A DNA stretch of 64,000 nt from Pseudalkalibacillus sp045920555. GTDB taxonomy: Bacteria; Bacillota; Bacilli; Bacillales; Fictibacillaceae. This document shows, piece after piece, positions 42,273 through 50,774 of the stretch. The stretch spans positions 1,054,001-1,118,000 of the forward strand of contig NZ_CP174509.1 of the NCBI RefSeq assembly GCF_045920555.1. Reading direction: 5' to 3'. The notes under the pieces are model-generated. The model was not told where the DNA came from. It was given only the letters and a program-made list of their open reading frames with translations, and searched no databases. Numbering within the stretch: position 1 is the stretch's first letter; every line of letters begins with the position of its first letter. A program made the translations under genes and the position numbers.

Positions 42273-42341
42273 ATAAGAAAAGCCTCCCGTCGGACTTCTA
42301 GTGGCCTTCGTGGCTGACCGGGACGATTGCGCTTTTCTTAT
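42273..42341 (+). ncRNA. Candidate hairpin RNA or terminator before glpP
   Basis: ATAAGAAAAGC and GCTTTTCTTAT form an 11-base perfect stem around a 47-base GC-rich interior (CTCCCGTCGG, GTGGCCTTCGTGGC, GACCGGGACG) in an AT-rich spacer. The 3' arm ends in a U-rich run, so it could be an intrinsic terminator or a short stable RNA that ends in one. The interior has repeated GTGGC. I cannot match it to a known family with confidence; comparison with sporulation small RNAs such as CsfG would be sensible. Confidence 0.45.
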
Positions 42342-42423
42342 TTGATAATGATCAGGTATAGGGATAGAATGATTCTATCAATCACAAGACTCTGACAAGT
42401 CGATGATAAAGGAAGTGAATTAT

Positions 42424-42978
42424 TTGGCGATAGAACAGAAAATATTGCCCGCTATCAGGAATTTGAAAGATTTTGAGAAGTTACTGAATACCAATTTTGA
42501 ATATCTTGTTCTGCTGGACAGTCATATAAGCCAGCTGAAGAGTCTATCACAGACAGCAAAGCGTCATGATAAAAAGCTGCTGGTGCATGCCGATCTAATA
42601 CAAGGATTGAAAAACGATGAACATGCGGCCGAATTTTTATCCCAAGAAATCAAAGTGGACGGACTCATATCGACTAGGGCAAGTGTCATTTTGACCGCTA
42701 AGAAAAAAGGAGTTCTGGCTATACAAAGGTTGTTCCTACTCGACTCCAGCGCCTTGAAGAAAAGCTACTCCTTACTCGAGAAAACGAAACCTGACTTTAT
42801 CGAAGTCCTGCCCGGAATCATGCCTCCTATCATAAAAGAAGTTCATGAAAAAACGGGAATTCCCATCTTTGCTGGTGGATTGATCCGAACAATTGAAGAT
42901 GTCGAAAGCGCTTTATCATCAGGTGCGACAGCCGTAACAACTTCCAGGTCGAAGCTCTGGAAACATTTTGTAACCTAA
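42424..42978 (+). CDS. glpP: Glycerol uptake operon antiterminator
   Basis: A 184-residue RNA-binding regulator. With glycerol-3-phosphate bound, GlpP lets transcription pass the leader terminators of glpFK and glpD. Matches to B. subtilis GlpP recalled from memory are strong: ILPAIRNLKDFEK, HADLIQGLKNDEH, DGLISTRASVI, LDSSALKKSYSLLEKTKPDFIEVLPGIMP, and GIPIFAGGLIRTIEDV with GATAVTTS. TTG at 42424 follows AAAGGAAGTG and is preferred over ATG at 42403. It directly precedes glpF, as in related species. Confidence 0.95.
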   Translation: MAIEQKILPAIRNLKDFEKLLNTNFEYLVLLDSHISQLKSLSQTAKRHDKKLLVHADLIQGLKNDEHAAEFLSQEIKVDGLISTRASVILTAKKKGVLAIQRLFLLDSSALKKSYSLLEKTKPDFIEVLPGIMPPIIKEVHEKTGIPIFAGGLIRTIEDVESALSSGATAVTTSRSKLWKHFVT

Positions 42979-42996
42979 ATGTAATGTAAACAGATA

Positions 42997-43025
42997 TTGA
43001 CAGCGCTTTCCTTATCGTGTAATTT
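42997..43025 (+). promoter_or_regulatory. glpFK promoter
   Basis: TTGACA at 42997-43002, a 17-base spacer and TAATTT at 43020-43025. The -35 box lies inside a cre-like site. Confidence 0.75.
42998..43011 (+). promoter_or_regulatory. cre-like site at the glpFK promoter
   Basis: TGACAGCGCTTTCC, two mismatches from the CcpA consensus TGWAANCGNTNWCA. A similar site overlaps the glpFK -35 region in B. subtilis, as I recall it, so catabolite repression of glycerol uptake is likely. Confidence 0.65.
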
Positions 43026-43063
43026 AGTGGACAAGTTAATAGTCATGTGACGGAGAACGGGAG

Positions 43064-43116
43064 ATCCACACTTATCACTCATTTTTTGTAAATGGGGAGA
43101 TTGGTGTGGATTTTCC
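43064..43116 (+). terminator. GlpP-controlled leader terminator of glpFK
   Basis: ATCCACAC at 43064 pairs with GTGTGGAT at 43104 and TTTTCC follows. It lies in the 240-base leader between the promoter and glpF, where GlpP acts. A weaker CTTTGCACTT/AAGTGTAAAG stem-loop lies just after it at 43118-43143. Confidence 0.75.
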
Positions 43117-43270
43117 TTTGCACTTATAAAAAAGTGTAAAGATGGTACTGTATTTCTCCTTTCCATGACGAAACATATGAAGATCATTCTGCGCAGATGA
43201 TCCCGATCAACATAATGATTTATTCTTCATTTTTGAAAAGGTTTTCAATAAATCCATAGGAGGAAGGACT

Positions 43271-44110
43271 ATGTCGACATTCATGGCAGAAATCATTGGA
43301 ACGATGATTTTGATTATTTTAGGAGGTGGTGTAGTAGGTGGTGTCGTATTAAAAAAGACAAAGGCACAAGATTCAGGCTGGATCGTCATCACCATGGGAT
43401 GGGGCTTGGCTGTTGCAGTTGCTGTATATGCAGTCGGCGGAATTAGTGGTGCACATATCAACCCTGCAGTTACACTGGGACTTGCCTCGATCGGGGAATT
43501 TCCTTGGTCACAAGTCCCAAAATATATCACTGCACAGATGATCGGTGCATTTCTTGGAGCCGTCATCGTATACTTCCATTACTTGCCTCATTGGAGGGAA
43601 ACTGAGGAGCCTGGATTGAAACTGGCGGTCTTTTCAACAGACCCTGCAATCAGGCATTCGTTTTCCAACCTGTTAAGTGAGGTCATCGGTACCTTCGTCC
43701 TGTTGCTTGGATTGCTTGCAATAGGAGCGAATGAATTTACAGAGGGTTTAAATCCGTTGATTGTTGGATTTTTGATCGTCGCAATCGGAATGTCACTTGG
43801 AGGAACGACAGGTTATGCCATCAATCCTGCCCGTGACTTAGGACCGCGGATCGCGCATTTTCTATTGCCGATTGCAGGCAAGGGAACATCAGACTGGGGA
43901 TATGCATGGATCCCAATTGCTGGCCCGATTCTCGGCGGTGTGTTCGGCGCGCTATTTTATAAAAAGATGTTCCTGGGTATCGATTCGATGGCCTTCTGGA
44001 TCGTAGGAGCACTTATTTTACTCGTGTTGTCTGCTGCTTATATGACGAGTGAAAAAGAAGTAGCAGTCAAAGAAAAAGCATCTGCAGCAAGACTTAGAGA
44101 AAATGTATAA
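43271..44110 (+). CDS. glpF: Glycerol uptake facilitator
   Basis: A 279-residue aquaglyceroporin of the MIP family. Both half-helix NPA motifs are present: GAHINPAVTLGL and GYAINPARDLGPR; the Asp after the second NPA marks a glycerol rather than water channel. Six membrane helices with two re-entrant loops. ATG at 43271 follows AGGAGGAAGG. First gene of glpFK; the leader is controlled by GlpP. Confidence 0.96.
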   Translation: MSTFMAEIIGTMILIILGGGVVGGVVLKKTKAQDSGWIVITMGWGLAVAVAVYAVGGISGAHINPAVTLGLASIGEFPWSQVPKYITAQMIGAFLGAVIVYFHYLPHWRETEEPGLKLAVFSTDPAIRHSFSNLLSEVIGTFVLLLGLLAIGANEFTEGLNPLIVGFLIVAIGMSLGGTTGYAINPARDLGPRIAHFLLPIAGKGTSDWGYAWIPIAGPILGGVFGALFYKKMFLGIDSMAFWIVGALILLVLSAAYMTSEKEVAVKEKASAARLRENV

Positions 44111-44128
44111 TAAGGGGAGGAAGAAGAC

Positions 44129-45619
44129 ATGGAAAAATACATTCTATCATTGGACCAGGGGACAACAAGTTCACGCGCGATCCTTTTCAATAAAGAAGGG
44201 GAAATCGTCCATACGGCACAAAGGGAATTCAAACAGCACTTTCCAAAGTCAGGCTGGGTAGAACATAATGCGAATGAAATATGGGGATCGATCCTGGCCG
44301 TCATAGCCCAAGTATTATCTGAAACCGATATAAAACCTGAACAGGTGGCTGGCATCGGCATCACGAACCAGCGGGAGACGACGGTCGTTTGGGACAAAAA
44401 CACGGAAAAGCCGATCTATAATGCCATCGTATGGCAATCCCGCCAGACAGCTGGAATTTGTGAAGAACTGAAAGCCAAAGGCTACAACGATAGATTCAGA
44501 GAGAAGACTGGGCTTTTGATCGATGCTTATTTTTCCGGGACAAAAGTGAAGTGGATTCTTGATAATGTAGAAGGAGCGAGGGAAAAAGCGGAAGCAGGGG
44601 ACTTGTTGTTCGGAACGATCGATTCTTGGTTGATCTGGAAATTGACAGGCGGTAAAGCTCATGTGACAGACTATTCCAATGCGTCCAGAACTTTGATGTA
44701 TAACATCCATGAATTGAAATGGGATGAAGAACTTCTCGACATTCTCGAAGTACCGAAATCCATGCTGCCGGAAGTCAAACCATCGTCTGAAGTATATGGC
44801 CATACGGTAGAGCATCATTTCTTCGGTCAGTCGATTCCGATAGCCGGGGTCGCAGGTGATCAGCAAGCAGCACTGTTCGGACAAGCTTGCTATGAAGAAG
44901 GGATGGCGAAAAACACATACGGAACTGGATGTTTCATGCTGATGAATACAGGAGAAAAAGCTGTGAATTCAGATCATGGCCTCTTGACGACAATCGCTTG
45001 GGGAATCGATGGGAAAGTCGAATATGCGCTAGAAGGCAGTATTTTCGTTGCCGGTTCAGCAGTCCAATGGCTGCGTGATGGATTAAGGATGTTCAATAAT
45101 GCTGCTGACAGTGAAAAATATGCGGAGCGTGTAGAATCGACTGAAGGAGTCTATGTCGTCCCTGCTTTTGTAGGACTTGGTACGCCATATTGGGATAGTG
45201 ATGTAAGAGGGGCAGTATTCGGTATCACCCGCGGAACCTCTAAGGAACATTTCGTAAGGGCTACACTTGAATCATTGGCTTATCAGACAAAGGATGTGTT
45301 GACCGCAATGGAGGCAGATTCAGGAATTTCATTAAAAGCTTTGCGGGTAGACGGCGGTGCCGTGAAGAACAATTTCCTCACACAATTCCAGAGCGACATA
45401 TTGGGGGTACCAGTAGAACGCCCAGTCGTGAATGAAACGACCGCATTGGGTGCGGCATATTTGGCTGGCCTTGCTGTCGGTTATTGGAAGGATCGTTCTG
45501 AAATTTCGAAGCAGTGGAAAGTGGATCGCACCTTTAAAGACGACATGGCTGAAGAGGAACGAAATTCCCTTTATGAAGGTTGGAAAAAAGCGGTACACGC
45601 AACTATGGCATTCAAATAA
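44129..45619 (+). CDS. glpK: Glycerol kinase
   Basis: A 496-residue FGGY-family kinase that traps glycerol as glycerol-3-phosphate. Start MEKYILSLDQGTTSSRAILF, substrate region TNQRETTVVWDKNT, VAGDQQAALFGQ, and the C-terminal GLGTPYWDSDVRGA and RVDGGAVKNNFLTQFQSDILG. A His in the TSKEHFVRATLESLAYQ region is where PTS phosphorylation by HPr activates the enzyme in Firmicutes. ATG at 44129 follows AAGGGGAGGAAG, 18 bases after glpF. Confidence 0.97.
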   Translation: MEKYILSLDQGTTSSRAILFNKEGEIVHTAQREFKQHFPKSGWVEHNANEIWGSILAVIAQVLSETDIKPEQVAGIGITNQRETTVVWDKNTEKPIYNAIVWQSRQTAGICEELKAKGYNDRFREKTGLLIDAYFSGTKVKWILDNVEGAREKAEAGDLLFGTIDSWLIWKLTGGKAHVTDYSNASRTLMYNIHELKWDEELLDILEVPKSMLPEVKPSSEVYGHTVEHHFFGQSIPIAGVAGDQQAALFGQACYEEGMAKNTYGTGCFMLMNTGEKAVNSDHGLLTTIAWGIDGKVEYALEGSIFVAGSAVQWLRDGLRMFNNAADSEKYAERVESTEGVYVVPAFVGLGTPYWDSDVRGAVFGITRGTSKEHFVRATLESLAYQTKDVLTAMEADSGISLKALRVDGGAVKNNFLTQFQSDILGVPVERPVVNETTALGAAYLAGLAVGYWKDRSEISKQWKVDRTFKDDMAEEERNSLYEGWKKAVHATMAFK

Positions 45620-45668
45620 AAAGTATGCTAAGATGAAATCAAGTTAATATTTCTGGTCGGAGAAACGG

Positions 45669-45729
45669 AGAGACCACAACACCTTATAAGGTCATACGAT
45701 TTTATAAGGAAGTTGTGGTCTCTTTTTGT
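45669..45729 (+). terminator. GlpP-controlled leader terminator of glpD
   Basis: AGAGACCACAAC / GTTGTGGTCTCT, a 12-base perfect stem, then a T run, in the untranslated leader about 100 bases before glpD. This is the position and form of the GlpP target known from B. subtilis glpD. Confidence 0.88.
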
Positions 45730-45831
45730 TTTATTTATCCCAGAAATCGTAAATACGTATAGTAGAAGATAAGTTGAACGTGCATAGCTAGTTGTAAAAA
45801 TCGAGTTTTATATAAAAAAGGAGTGCAGAGT

Positions 45832-47511
45832 ATGAAACCATCATTTTCAAGCAGAGACCGTATTGAGAAATTAAAAACTATGGAAAGTGAAGAATACGAT
45901 GTGTTCGTGATAGGAGGCGGGATTACTGGCGCTGGTGTTGCGCTCGATTCAGCCACCAGAGGGATGAATACTGCACTTGTCGACATGCAGGATTTTGCGG
46001 CTGGCACCTCGAGCCGTTCGACGAAACTGGTTCATGGGGGCCTCCGCTATTTGAAGCAATTTGAAATCAAGATGGTAGCAGAAGTCGGTAAAGAGCGTGC
46101 AATCGTATATGAAAACGGCCCCCATGTCACGACTCCGGAATGGATGCTTTTGCCGATCTATAAAGGAGGGACGTTCGGACGATTCAGCACCTCGATCGGA
46201 TTGTGGGTTTATGATTTTTTAGCTGGTGTAAAACGAAGCGAAAGACGGAAGATGCTCAGTGGTGACGAGACACTTGAGAAAGAGCCGACTTTGAAAAAGG
46301 AAGGCCTGAAAGGCGGCGGTTACTACGTCGAATATCGTACCGATGATGCCCGGTTGACGATCGAAGTCATCAAGAAAGGCGTCGAACACGGCGTAAATGC
46401 ACTCAATTATGTGAAAGTTGAAGATTTTATTTACGACGAAAAAGGGCGGGCAGTAGGTGTGATTCTGAAGGATCAACTAGGCAGTGGAACGTATGAGGTC
46501 CGGGCGAAAAAGATCATCAATGCCGCTGGGCCATGGGTCGATACACTAAGAGACCGTGATAAATCGAAGCAAGGGAAAACTTTGCACTTGACGAAAGGAA
46601 TTCATCTCGTCTTCGACAGGGAACGCTTTCCTTTACAGCAGGCGATTTACTTCGATACACCAGATGGGCGGATGGTCTTTGCGATTCCGAGGGACGGAAA
46701 AACTTACGTAGGCACGACGGATACGACATATGATTCCGATATAACGACACCGAGGATGACATATGAAGATCGGGAATACGTATTAAACGCCATTGATTTC
46801 ATGTTCCCAGACTTGAAGATAACGGCAGAGGACGTCGAGTCCAGCTGGGCAGGATTGCGACCTTTAATTCATGAGGAAGGTAAAGATCCGTCAGAGATTT
46901 CCCGTAAAGATGAAATTTTCATTTCTGACTCGGGTTTGATTACTATCGCTGGAGGAAAGTTGACGGGATATCGTAAAATGGCAGCAAGTATCGTAAATCT
47001 CGTGTCAGAACAATTGAGTGAAGAGGGATTTGGAACATACCCAGGCTGTAAAACGAAACATTTGCCGATTTCAGGTGGGGATGTTGGCGGTTCTACGAAT
47101 TTTCAAGCATTTAAAAAAGAAAAGGCTGAACAAGGCGTACGATTAGGGCTGGATGAAAATCTAGCAAAAATATTAGTCCAACGTTACGGTTCGAACATCG
47201 ATCATGTATATGATATATACACTAGTCTTGAAGACGAAGGATCAATGCCAAAATATCTTCAGGCTATCCTCCAATACAGCATCGATACAGAAATGGCAAG
47301 CAAGCCGATCGATTTTTTCATCCGCCGTACCGGAGCACTTTTCTTCGATATCGAATGGGTCTACAAATGGAGAAGACCTGTTATTGAAAGGATGGCGGTT
47401 CAGCTGGGATGGACAAACGAAGAAAAGCAAAGGTATGAGGCAGAGCTACAAGAACACCTGACTCATTCCACTACACCACTGGATCTGGCAGGAGAGGTAA
47501 CGGCTATTTAA
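45832..47511 (+). CDS. glpD: Aerobic glycerol-3-phosphate dehydrogenase
   Basis: A 559-residue membrane-associated flavoenzyme that oxidises glycerol-3-phosphate to dihydroxyacetone phosphate and passes electrons to quinone. FAD motif VIGGGITGAGVALDSATRGM, then FAAGTSSRSTKLVHGGLRYLKQFE, GPWVDTLR and SSWAGLRPLI. ATG at 45832 follows AAAAGGAGTG; the in-frame GTG at 45823 overlaps that site. It is a separate transcription unit with its own GlpP-responsive terminator. Confidence 0.96.
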   Translation: MKPSFSSRDRIEKLKTMESEEYDVFVIGGGITGAGVALDSATRGMNTALVDMQDFAAGTSSRSTKLVHGGLRYLKQFEIKMVAEVGKERAIVYENGPHVTTPEWMLLPIYKGGTFGRFSTSIGLWVYDFLAGVKRSERRKMLSGDETLEKEPTLKKEGLKGGGYYVEYRTDDARLTIEVIKKGVEHGVNALNYVKVEDFIYDEKGRAVGVILKDQLGSGTYEVRAKKIINAAGPWVDTLRDRDKSKQGKTLHLTKGIHLVFDRERFPLQQAIYFDTPDGRMVFAIPRDGKTYVGTTDTTYDSDITTPRMTYEDREYVLNAIDFMFPDLKITAEDVESSWAGLRPLIHEEGKDPSEISRKDEIFISDSGLITIAGGKLTGYRKMAASIVNLVSEQLSEEGFGTYPGCKTKHLPISGGDVGGSTNFQAFKKEKAEQGVRLGLDENLAKILVQRYGSNIDHVYDIYTSLEDEGSMPKYLQAILQYSIDTEMASKPIDFFIRRTGALFFDIEWVYKWRRPVIERMAVQLGWTNEEKQRYEAELQEHLTHSTTPLDLAGEVTAI

Positions 47512-47550
47512 ACTTCATGGGAAGAAGATGCCGACTTGAGAAAGAAACCA

Positions 47551-47612
47551 TGAAAGTTAGGAATAGAGAACCAAAAGTTAGGAATAGGCGCTAGAAAGTT
47601 GAGAAATAGAAA
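47551..47612. repeat. Degenerate 21-bp periodic array, word AAAGTTAGGAATAG
   Basis: Three units start at 47553, 47574 and 47595 (steps of 21): AAAGTTAGGAATAGAG, AAAGTTAGGAATAGGC and AAAGTTGAGAAATAGA. It lies between the glpD stop and the glpD terminator. The 293-base gap 47512-47804 otherwise holds terminator and insertion-sequence remains. Confidence 0.65.
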
Positions 47613-47641
47613 CATTGAAACCTAACTAAAATAAAAGGTAA

Positions 47642-47668
47642 AAAGCTGGCCTTAGAATGGCCAGCTTC
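47642..47668 (+). terminator. glpD terminator, left copy of a duplicated palindrome
   Basis: AAGCTGGCC TTAGAAT GGCCAGCTT, nine perfect pairs. Almost the same sequence recurs at 48506-48532 on the other side of the IS1182-like element. Confidence 0.75.
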
Positions 47669-47689
47669 AGGCTGTCGAGAATGAACAGC

Positions 47690-47796
47690 CCCCTGTAAAG
47701 TAGACAGTGGAAATAATAAAAACAGCTTTAAGCGGCTTTAGCCCTATACTCCATAGGACTAAGGCCGTTTCGCCTTTTTTGTAGTCGTTCATAATT
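47690..47796 (-). mobile_element. IS3-family (IS150-like) 3' end fragment
   Basis: The end CCCCCTGTAAAGTAGACAGT resembles the ends of the IS3-family element at 61734-63010. On the minus strand it reads NYERLQKRRNGLSPMEYRAK to a stop, the usual C terminus of IS150-type OrfB transposases. The rest of that element is gone. Confidence 0.7.
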
Positions 47797-47804
47797 GGAA
47801 GGAG

Positions 47805-48416
47805 GTGAACGACGAACGGGAAATCAAGGTAAGTACAACCGATCCCGAAAGTGGCTATATGTTCCGCGAAGGAAAACCTGAAGGTTTTTTCTACTTAGAT
47901 CACCGCACAACGGACTTCAAGTACAACATTATTACAGATATCTTTGTCACTCCTGGCAATGTCCATGATTCAGGTCCATATTTAGAGCGGCTTGAGCGGC
48001 AAGAACAACGTTTTGGTTTTAATGTGGAAGTTGTTGCGCTTGACTCAGGTTATCTAACTGTACCAATTTGTAGAGGTCTTCAAGATAAACAAATCTTTGG
48101 TGTTATTAGTCACCGTCGTTTTCACCCTACAAAAGGATTGTTTCCAAAATGGAAGTTCAAATGGGAAAATAGTAAAGACTGGGTTCGGCAGAACCGGCTC
48201 TATAAATCAGGAAAGATGCTTCTAAAAAAAAGAAGTGAAACCATAGAGCGAAGCTTTGCGGACGCTAAACAGCTCCACGTGCTTCGCTATTGTAGGTTAC
48301 GTGGAAGAGAAAAGGTTCATGAACAAGCGCTGATGCCCAGCAGCCAGTCAGAACATGAAAAAGATCGCAAACCACCTAGAGAAACTAACCGGGTAGGATG
48401 CGATCTTTTTTTATAA
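47805..48416 (+). pseudogene. IS1182-family transposase, C-terminal fragment
   Basis: About 170 residues of the C-terminal half of an IS1182-type DDE transposase: FFYLDHRTTDFKYNIITDIFVTPGNVHDSGPYLERL, VVALDSGYLTVPICRGL, FGVISHRRF and KKRSETIERSFADAKQLHVLRYCRLRG with the conserved Glu. After EQALM the frame shifts; the usual end (QNMKKIANHLEKL) lies in the next frame. The N-terminal half is absent. Not functional. Confidence 0.8.
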
Positions 48417-48505
48417 TTTTCGTTATCAAAAAATGACTTATTAACCTTTAATATCTATTTGATAATGAAAAGAGTGCAGAAAAACCCAAGGTTTCTCTAC
48501 ACTCT

Positions 48506-48538
48506 GAAGCTGGCCTAAGAATGGCCAGCTTCTTTTTT
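48506..48538 (+). terminator. Right copy of the duplicated palindrome
   Basis: GAAGCTGGCC TAAGAAT GGCCAGCTTC followed by T6. Only one base in the loop differs from the left copy. It keeps the T run, so it is probably the original glpD terminator end, and on the minus strand it may also serve the coat protein gene that ends at 48543. Confidence 0.75.
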
Positions 48539-48542
48539 GGAA

Positions 48543-49283
48543 TTATTGTCTGAATTGATTTGGCTGTATGTTTTGTGCGGGGGCGTAGCTCTGTAGCATT
48601 TGCGCCATATCCTGTTGATTCAGCTGCGCTACCTGGTAATAATTATGCTTATTCTGATACAGGTAGATTTCATATGCCATCTCGATGAAATTCGGTACAC
48701 TATCCGCGATGACCCTTCTTAAAACAGGATTCGTCATTTCCAATGCAGTCATTGCCAATAAAGAAGAAGTGGACTTAGACAAACCTAGCATATACCCTGA
48801 TACGCTTTCATCATTCACTTGGTTGGCAGAGGTGAATGGCTTTTTCGGTTGACCTGGGGTTAGCCCGTAAATAGTGTCGTTGTTTTGCTGCATCTTATAA
48901 ACACGTGTTGAGTGAGTCGGCTTTTGTCCAGCAGAAAAGGCTTCTACGATTGTGTTGTACAAGTCGGTAATGAAGCTATGTTGACGATAAAGGATCGTAC
49001 GCAGCTCCTGATCCTTGATGAATTGATCATAAAGGAGATACTGATCGAGCATACCTTTGATTGAAGATAAAACTTCATGGCTGTCGAACATTTCGTGGCC
49101 CCCATGAGCCATACTTGGGGGAACACGATTTGGTGATTGGTTGGGATTTTGCTGTAACCCCGAAGGTTGCTGAGTGTGTTGTTGTAAGTTGCCAGTCGGG
49201 ATTCCGAACTGTTTTGGATTCTGCTGCTGCAAATTGGTTGCTTGAGGCTGCTGAAAACTTTTTGGATTCATTTGATTCTGCAT
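48543..49283 (-). CDS. CotF-family spore coat protein
   Basis: A 246-residue protein. The first 70 residues are rich in Gln, Asn and Pro (MQNQMNPKSFQQPQATNLQQQ), low complexity. From about 70 the Coat_F fold follows: DSHEVLSSIKGMLDQYLLYDQFIKDQELRTILYRQHSFITDLYNTIVEAF and later SGYMLGLSKSTSSLLAMTALEMTNPVLRRVIADSVPNFIEMAYEIYLYQNKHNYYQV. B. subtilis YhcQ has this combination, from memory. It is made late in sporulation and assembled in the coat. ATG at 49283 follows AGGAGGAAAAGG. Evidence that the organism forms endospores. Confidence 0.87.
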   Translation of the reverse strand: MQNQMNPKSFQQPQATNLQQQNPKQFGIPTGNLQQHTQQPSGLQQNPNQSPNRVPPSMAHGGHEMFDSHEVLSSIKGMLDQYLLYDQFIKDQELRTILYRQHSFITDLYNTIVEAFSAGQKPTHSTRVYKMQQNNDTIYGLTPGQPKKPFTSANQVNDESVSGYMLGLSKSTSSLLAMTALEMTNPVLRRVIADSVPNFIEMAYEIYLYQNKHNYYQVAQLNQQDMAQMLQSYAPAQNIQPNQFRQ

Positions 49284-49481
49284 TCCTTTTCCTCCTGCTT
49301 AAGTTTTTTACGTAATTAGTGTTTCTACTGAGATGGAAAACATGTATCAAATGAGGAAACTTGTATATTCAATACCACTTTTATTTACGGAATTATCAGA
49401 CTTTGCTAAGATAAAGGAGACCTAGATTCAAGTTTACTATACATTCTTAAAGAAATTTTCTCTTTTAGAGGAGTGATTGAA

Positions 49482-50324
49482 GTGAGTTTAATATTACAAG
49501 AAGGAAATCAGATTAAGGAATTCTTCAATCAACATCAAAAGGAAATCGAAGAAAACTTACTAGCAGAAGCTGGAAATGTAAGAGATAAAATTGAAGAAAT
49601 CCAAATAATTGGGAACATCAATCTCATTGAAAACGCCCATAAACTTATCGGATATGTTGTGGAACGGCAAATTGAGGATCTTGAGAAATTCGCTGAGAAA
49701 GAAGGAATCGTATGGGCCAAGTATTCCATGACATTGATGTTTAAACTGGATTGGGTACAAGCAATCCGAAGAACCCTCTGGAGTTTCCTCTACAGATATG
49801 ATCAAAAACAAAATAAATCTGATTCTAGAGAAGAATTCTATGCACTGGAAAAAAAGATCAATGAACAGATCGACAAGTTTCTGAATGTATTTTTCCTCAG
49901 TTATTCCAGGTATAAGGATAGGCTGCTTGAAGCAGAAAGGGAATTGGTGGAAAATCTATCTGTACAAATCATCCCTATCAGTACTACAACGGCGATATTC
50001 CCGTTAATCGGAACAATAGATGCATACCGTTCCGAGACGATAGAAGATAAGGTTTTGGCTGAAGTGGGCAGAGGAAGAATCCAAACCTTGATCATCGACT
50101 TATCAGGTGTAGCAGACATGGAGGGTGATGTTACCCATCACTTGTTGAAAGTCATTGATGGCATTTCATTAATGGGATGTAATGCGGTCATTACAGGAAC
50201 GCGTGCTGATATAGCAAGTAAGATGGTGAAAGAAGGACTTTCCTTCAGAGATAAAGCAGAAGTGAAAGCGAACTTACAACAAGCGATCACAGACGTCTTT
50301 GAGGGGGTTGAACAATCTAATTAA
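49482..50324 (+). CDS. RsbR-family STAS protein (stressosome component)
   Basis: A 280-residue protein with an N-terminal non-haem-globin-like sensor (about 1-140) and a C-terminal STAS domain (about 160-278): VQIIPISTTTAIFPLIGTIDAYRSE, LIIDLSGVADMEGDVTHHLLKVIDGISLMGCNAVITG. The expected phospho-Thr positions are altered: the first region reads LSGVADMEGDV without the usual Thr, while VITGTRAD keeps one. Such proteins build the stressosome that controls sigma-B. GTG at 49482 is eight bases after AGAGGAG. No other rsb genes are nearby, so it is a stand-alone paralogue. Confidence 0.82.
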   Translation: MSLILQEGNQIKEFFNQHQKEIEENLLAEAGNVRDKIEEIQIIGNINLIENAHKLIGYVVERQIEDLEKFAEKEGIVWAKYSMTLMFKLDWVQAIRRTLWSFLYRYDQKQNKSDSREEFYALEKKINEQIDKFLNVFFLSYSRYKDRLLEAERELVENLSVQIIPISTTTAIFPLIGTIDAYRSETIEDKVLAEVGRGRIQTLIIDLSGVADMEGDVTHHLLKVIDGISLMGCNAVITGTRADIASKMVKEGLSFRDKAEVKANLQQAITDVFEGVEQSN

Positions 50325-50387
50325 CAAGTAGGTGTTATAGAGAATTTCGCCATTATCAACAATGAAGTATAACAGAGCCAATAATTT

Positions 50388-50413
50388 AAAAAAGGGGACA
50401 CCTCCCCTTTTTT
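50388..50413. terminator. Bidirectional terminator between convergent genes
   Basis: AAAAAAGGGG / CCCCTTTTTT with loop ACACCT. It overlaps the last two bases of the gene ending at 50412. Confidence 0.9.
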
Positions 50414-50774
50414 ACCCAATTCCTTTTAACTTTTCAGGGGAAATACCGAGAAACAGCAAGCAAATTTTGTCGTAACCACATTCTTTATTCTTTGAAAATA
50501 ATTCTAAGGTAATCTTATTATGATCAGTCGCTTTTATTCTATTGACTTCGTGGACGTATAAATCAATCACCGATTGTTTTGTGAAATTCGGGTAATGGCT
50601 CCCTGCATCTTCCTCAGTAAGCAGACACGCCAAGTATTGATAACGGAATTGCAATTGTCTTGTCAAACTGATCAAATGGAGGATATCTCGATAAACATCG
50701 GGGTTATCCATTTTGATAACTTCAATTTTTTCTTTGATTTGCTGTAACTTGTGTAAACTTGTTAAAGCGATCAT
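50412..50774 (-). CDS. Unrecognised 120-residue protein
   Basis: A small, mostly helical cytoplasmic protein: TSLHKLQQIKEKIEVIKMDNPDVYRDILHLISLTRQLQFRYQYLACLL, then a shorter second half with three Cys (CLLTEE, ECGYDK, ICLLFLG). ATG at 50774 overlaps the stop of the thioesterase gene (ATGA), so translation is coupled. I do not recognise the family. The coupling suggests a role tied to the thioesterase, which is inference. Confidence 0.7.
   Translation of the reverse strand: MIALTSLHKLQQIKEKIEVIKMDNPDVYRDILHLISLTRQLQFRYQYLACLLTEEDAGSHYPNFTKQSVIDLYVHEVNRIKATDHNKITLELFSKNKECGYDKICLLFLGISPEKLKGIG

Larger units (their letters stand above)
47669..48505 (+). mobile_element. IS1182-family remnant with an IS3-family fragment inside
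   Basis: Left end AGGCTGTCGAGAA at 47669 and right end (minus strand) AGAGTGTAGAGAA at 48505 match in 10 of 13 bases and are taken as the terminal inverted repeats. Each carries a hairpin (GGCTGT/ACAGCC; GAGTGCAGAAA/TTTCTCTACACTC). The transposase N-terminal half is missing and an IS3-family end fragment sits in its place. The element is flanked by copies of a 26-27 bp palindrome, which would be its target duplication. Confidence 0.65.
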
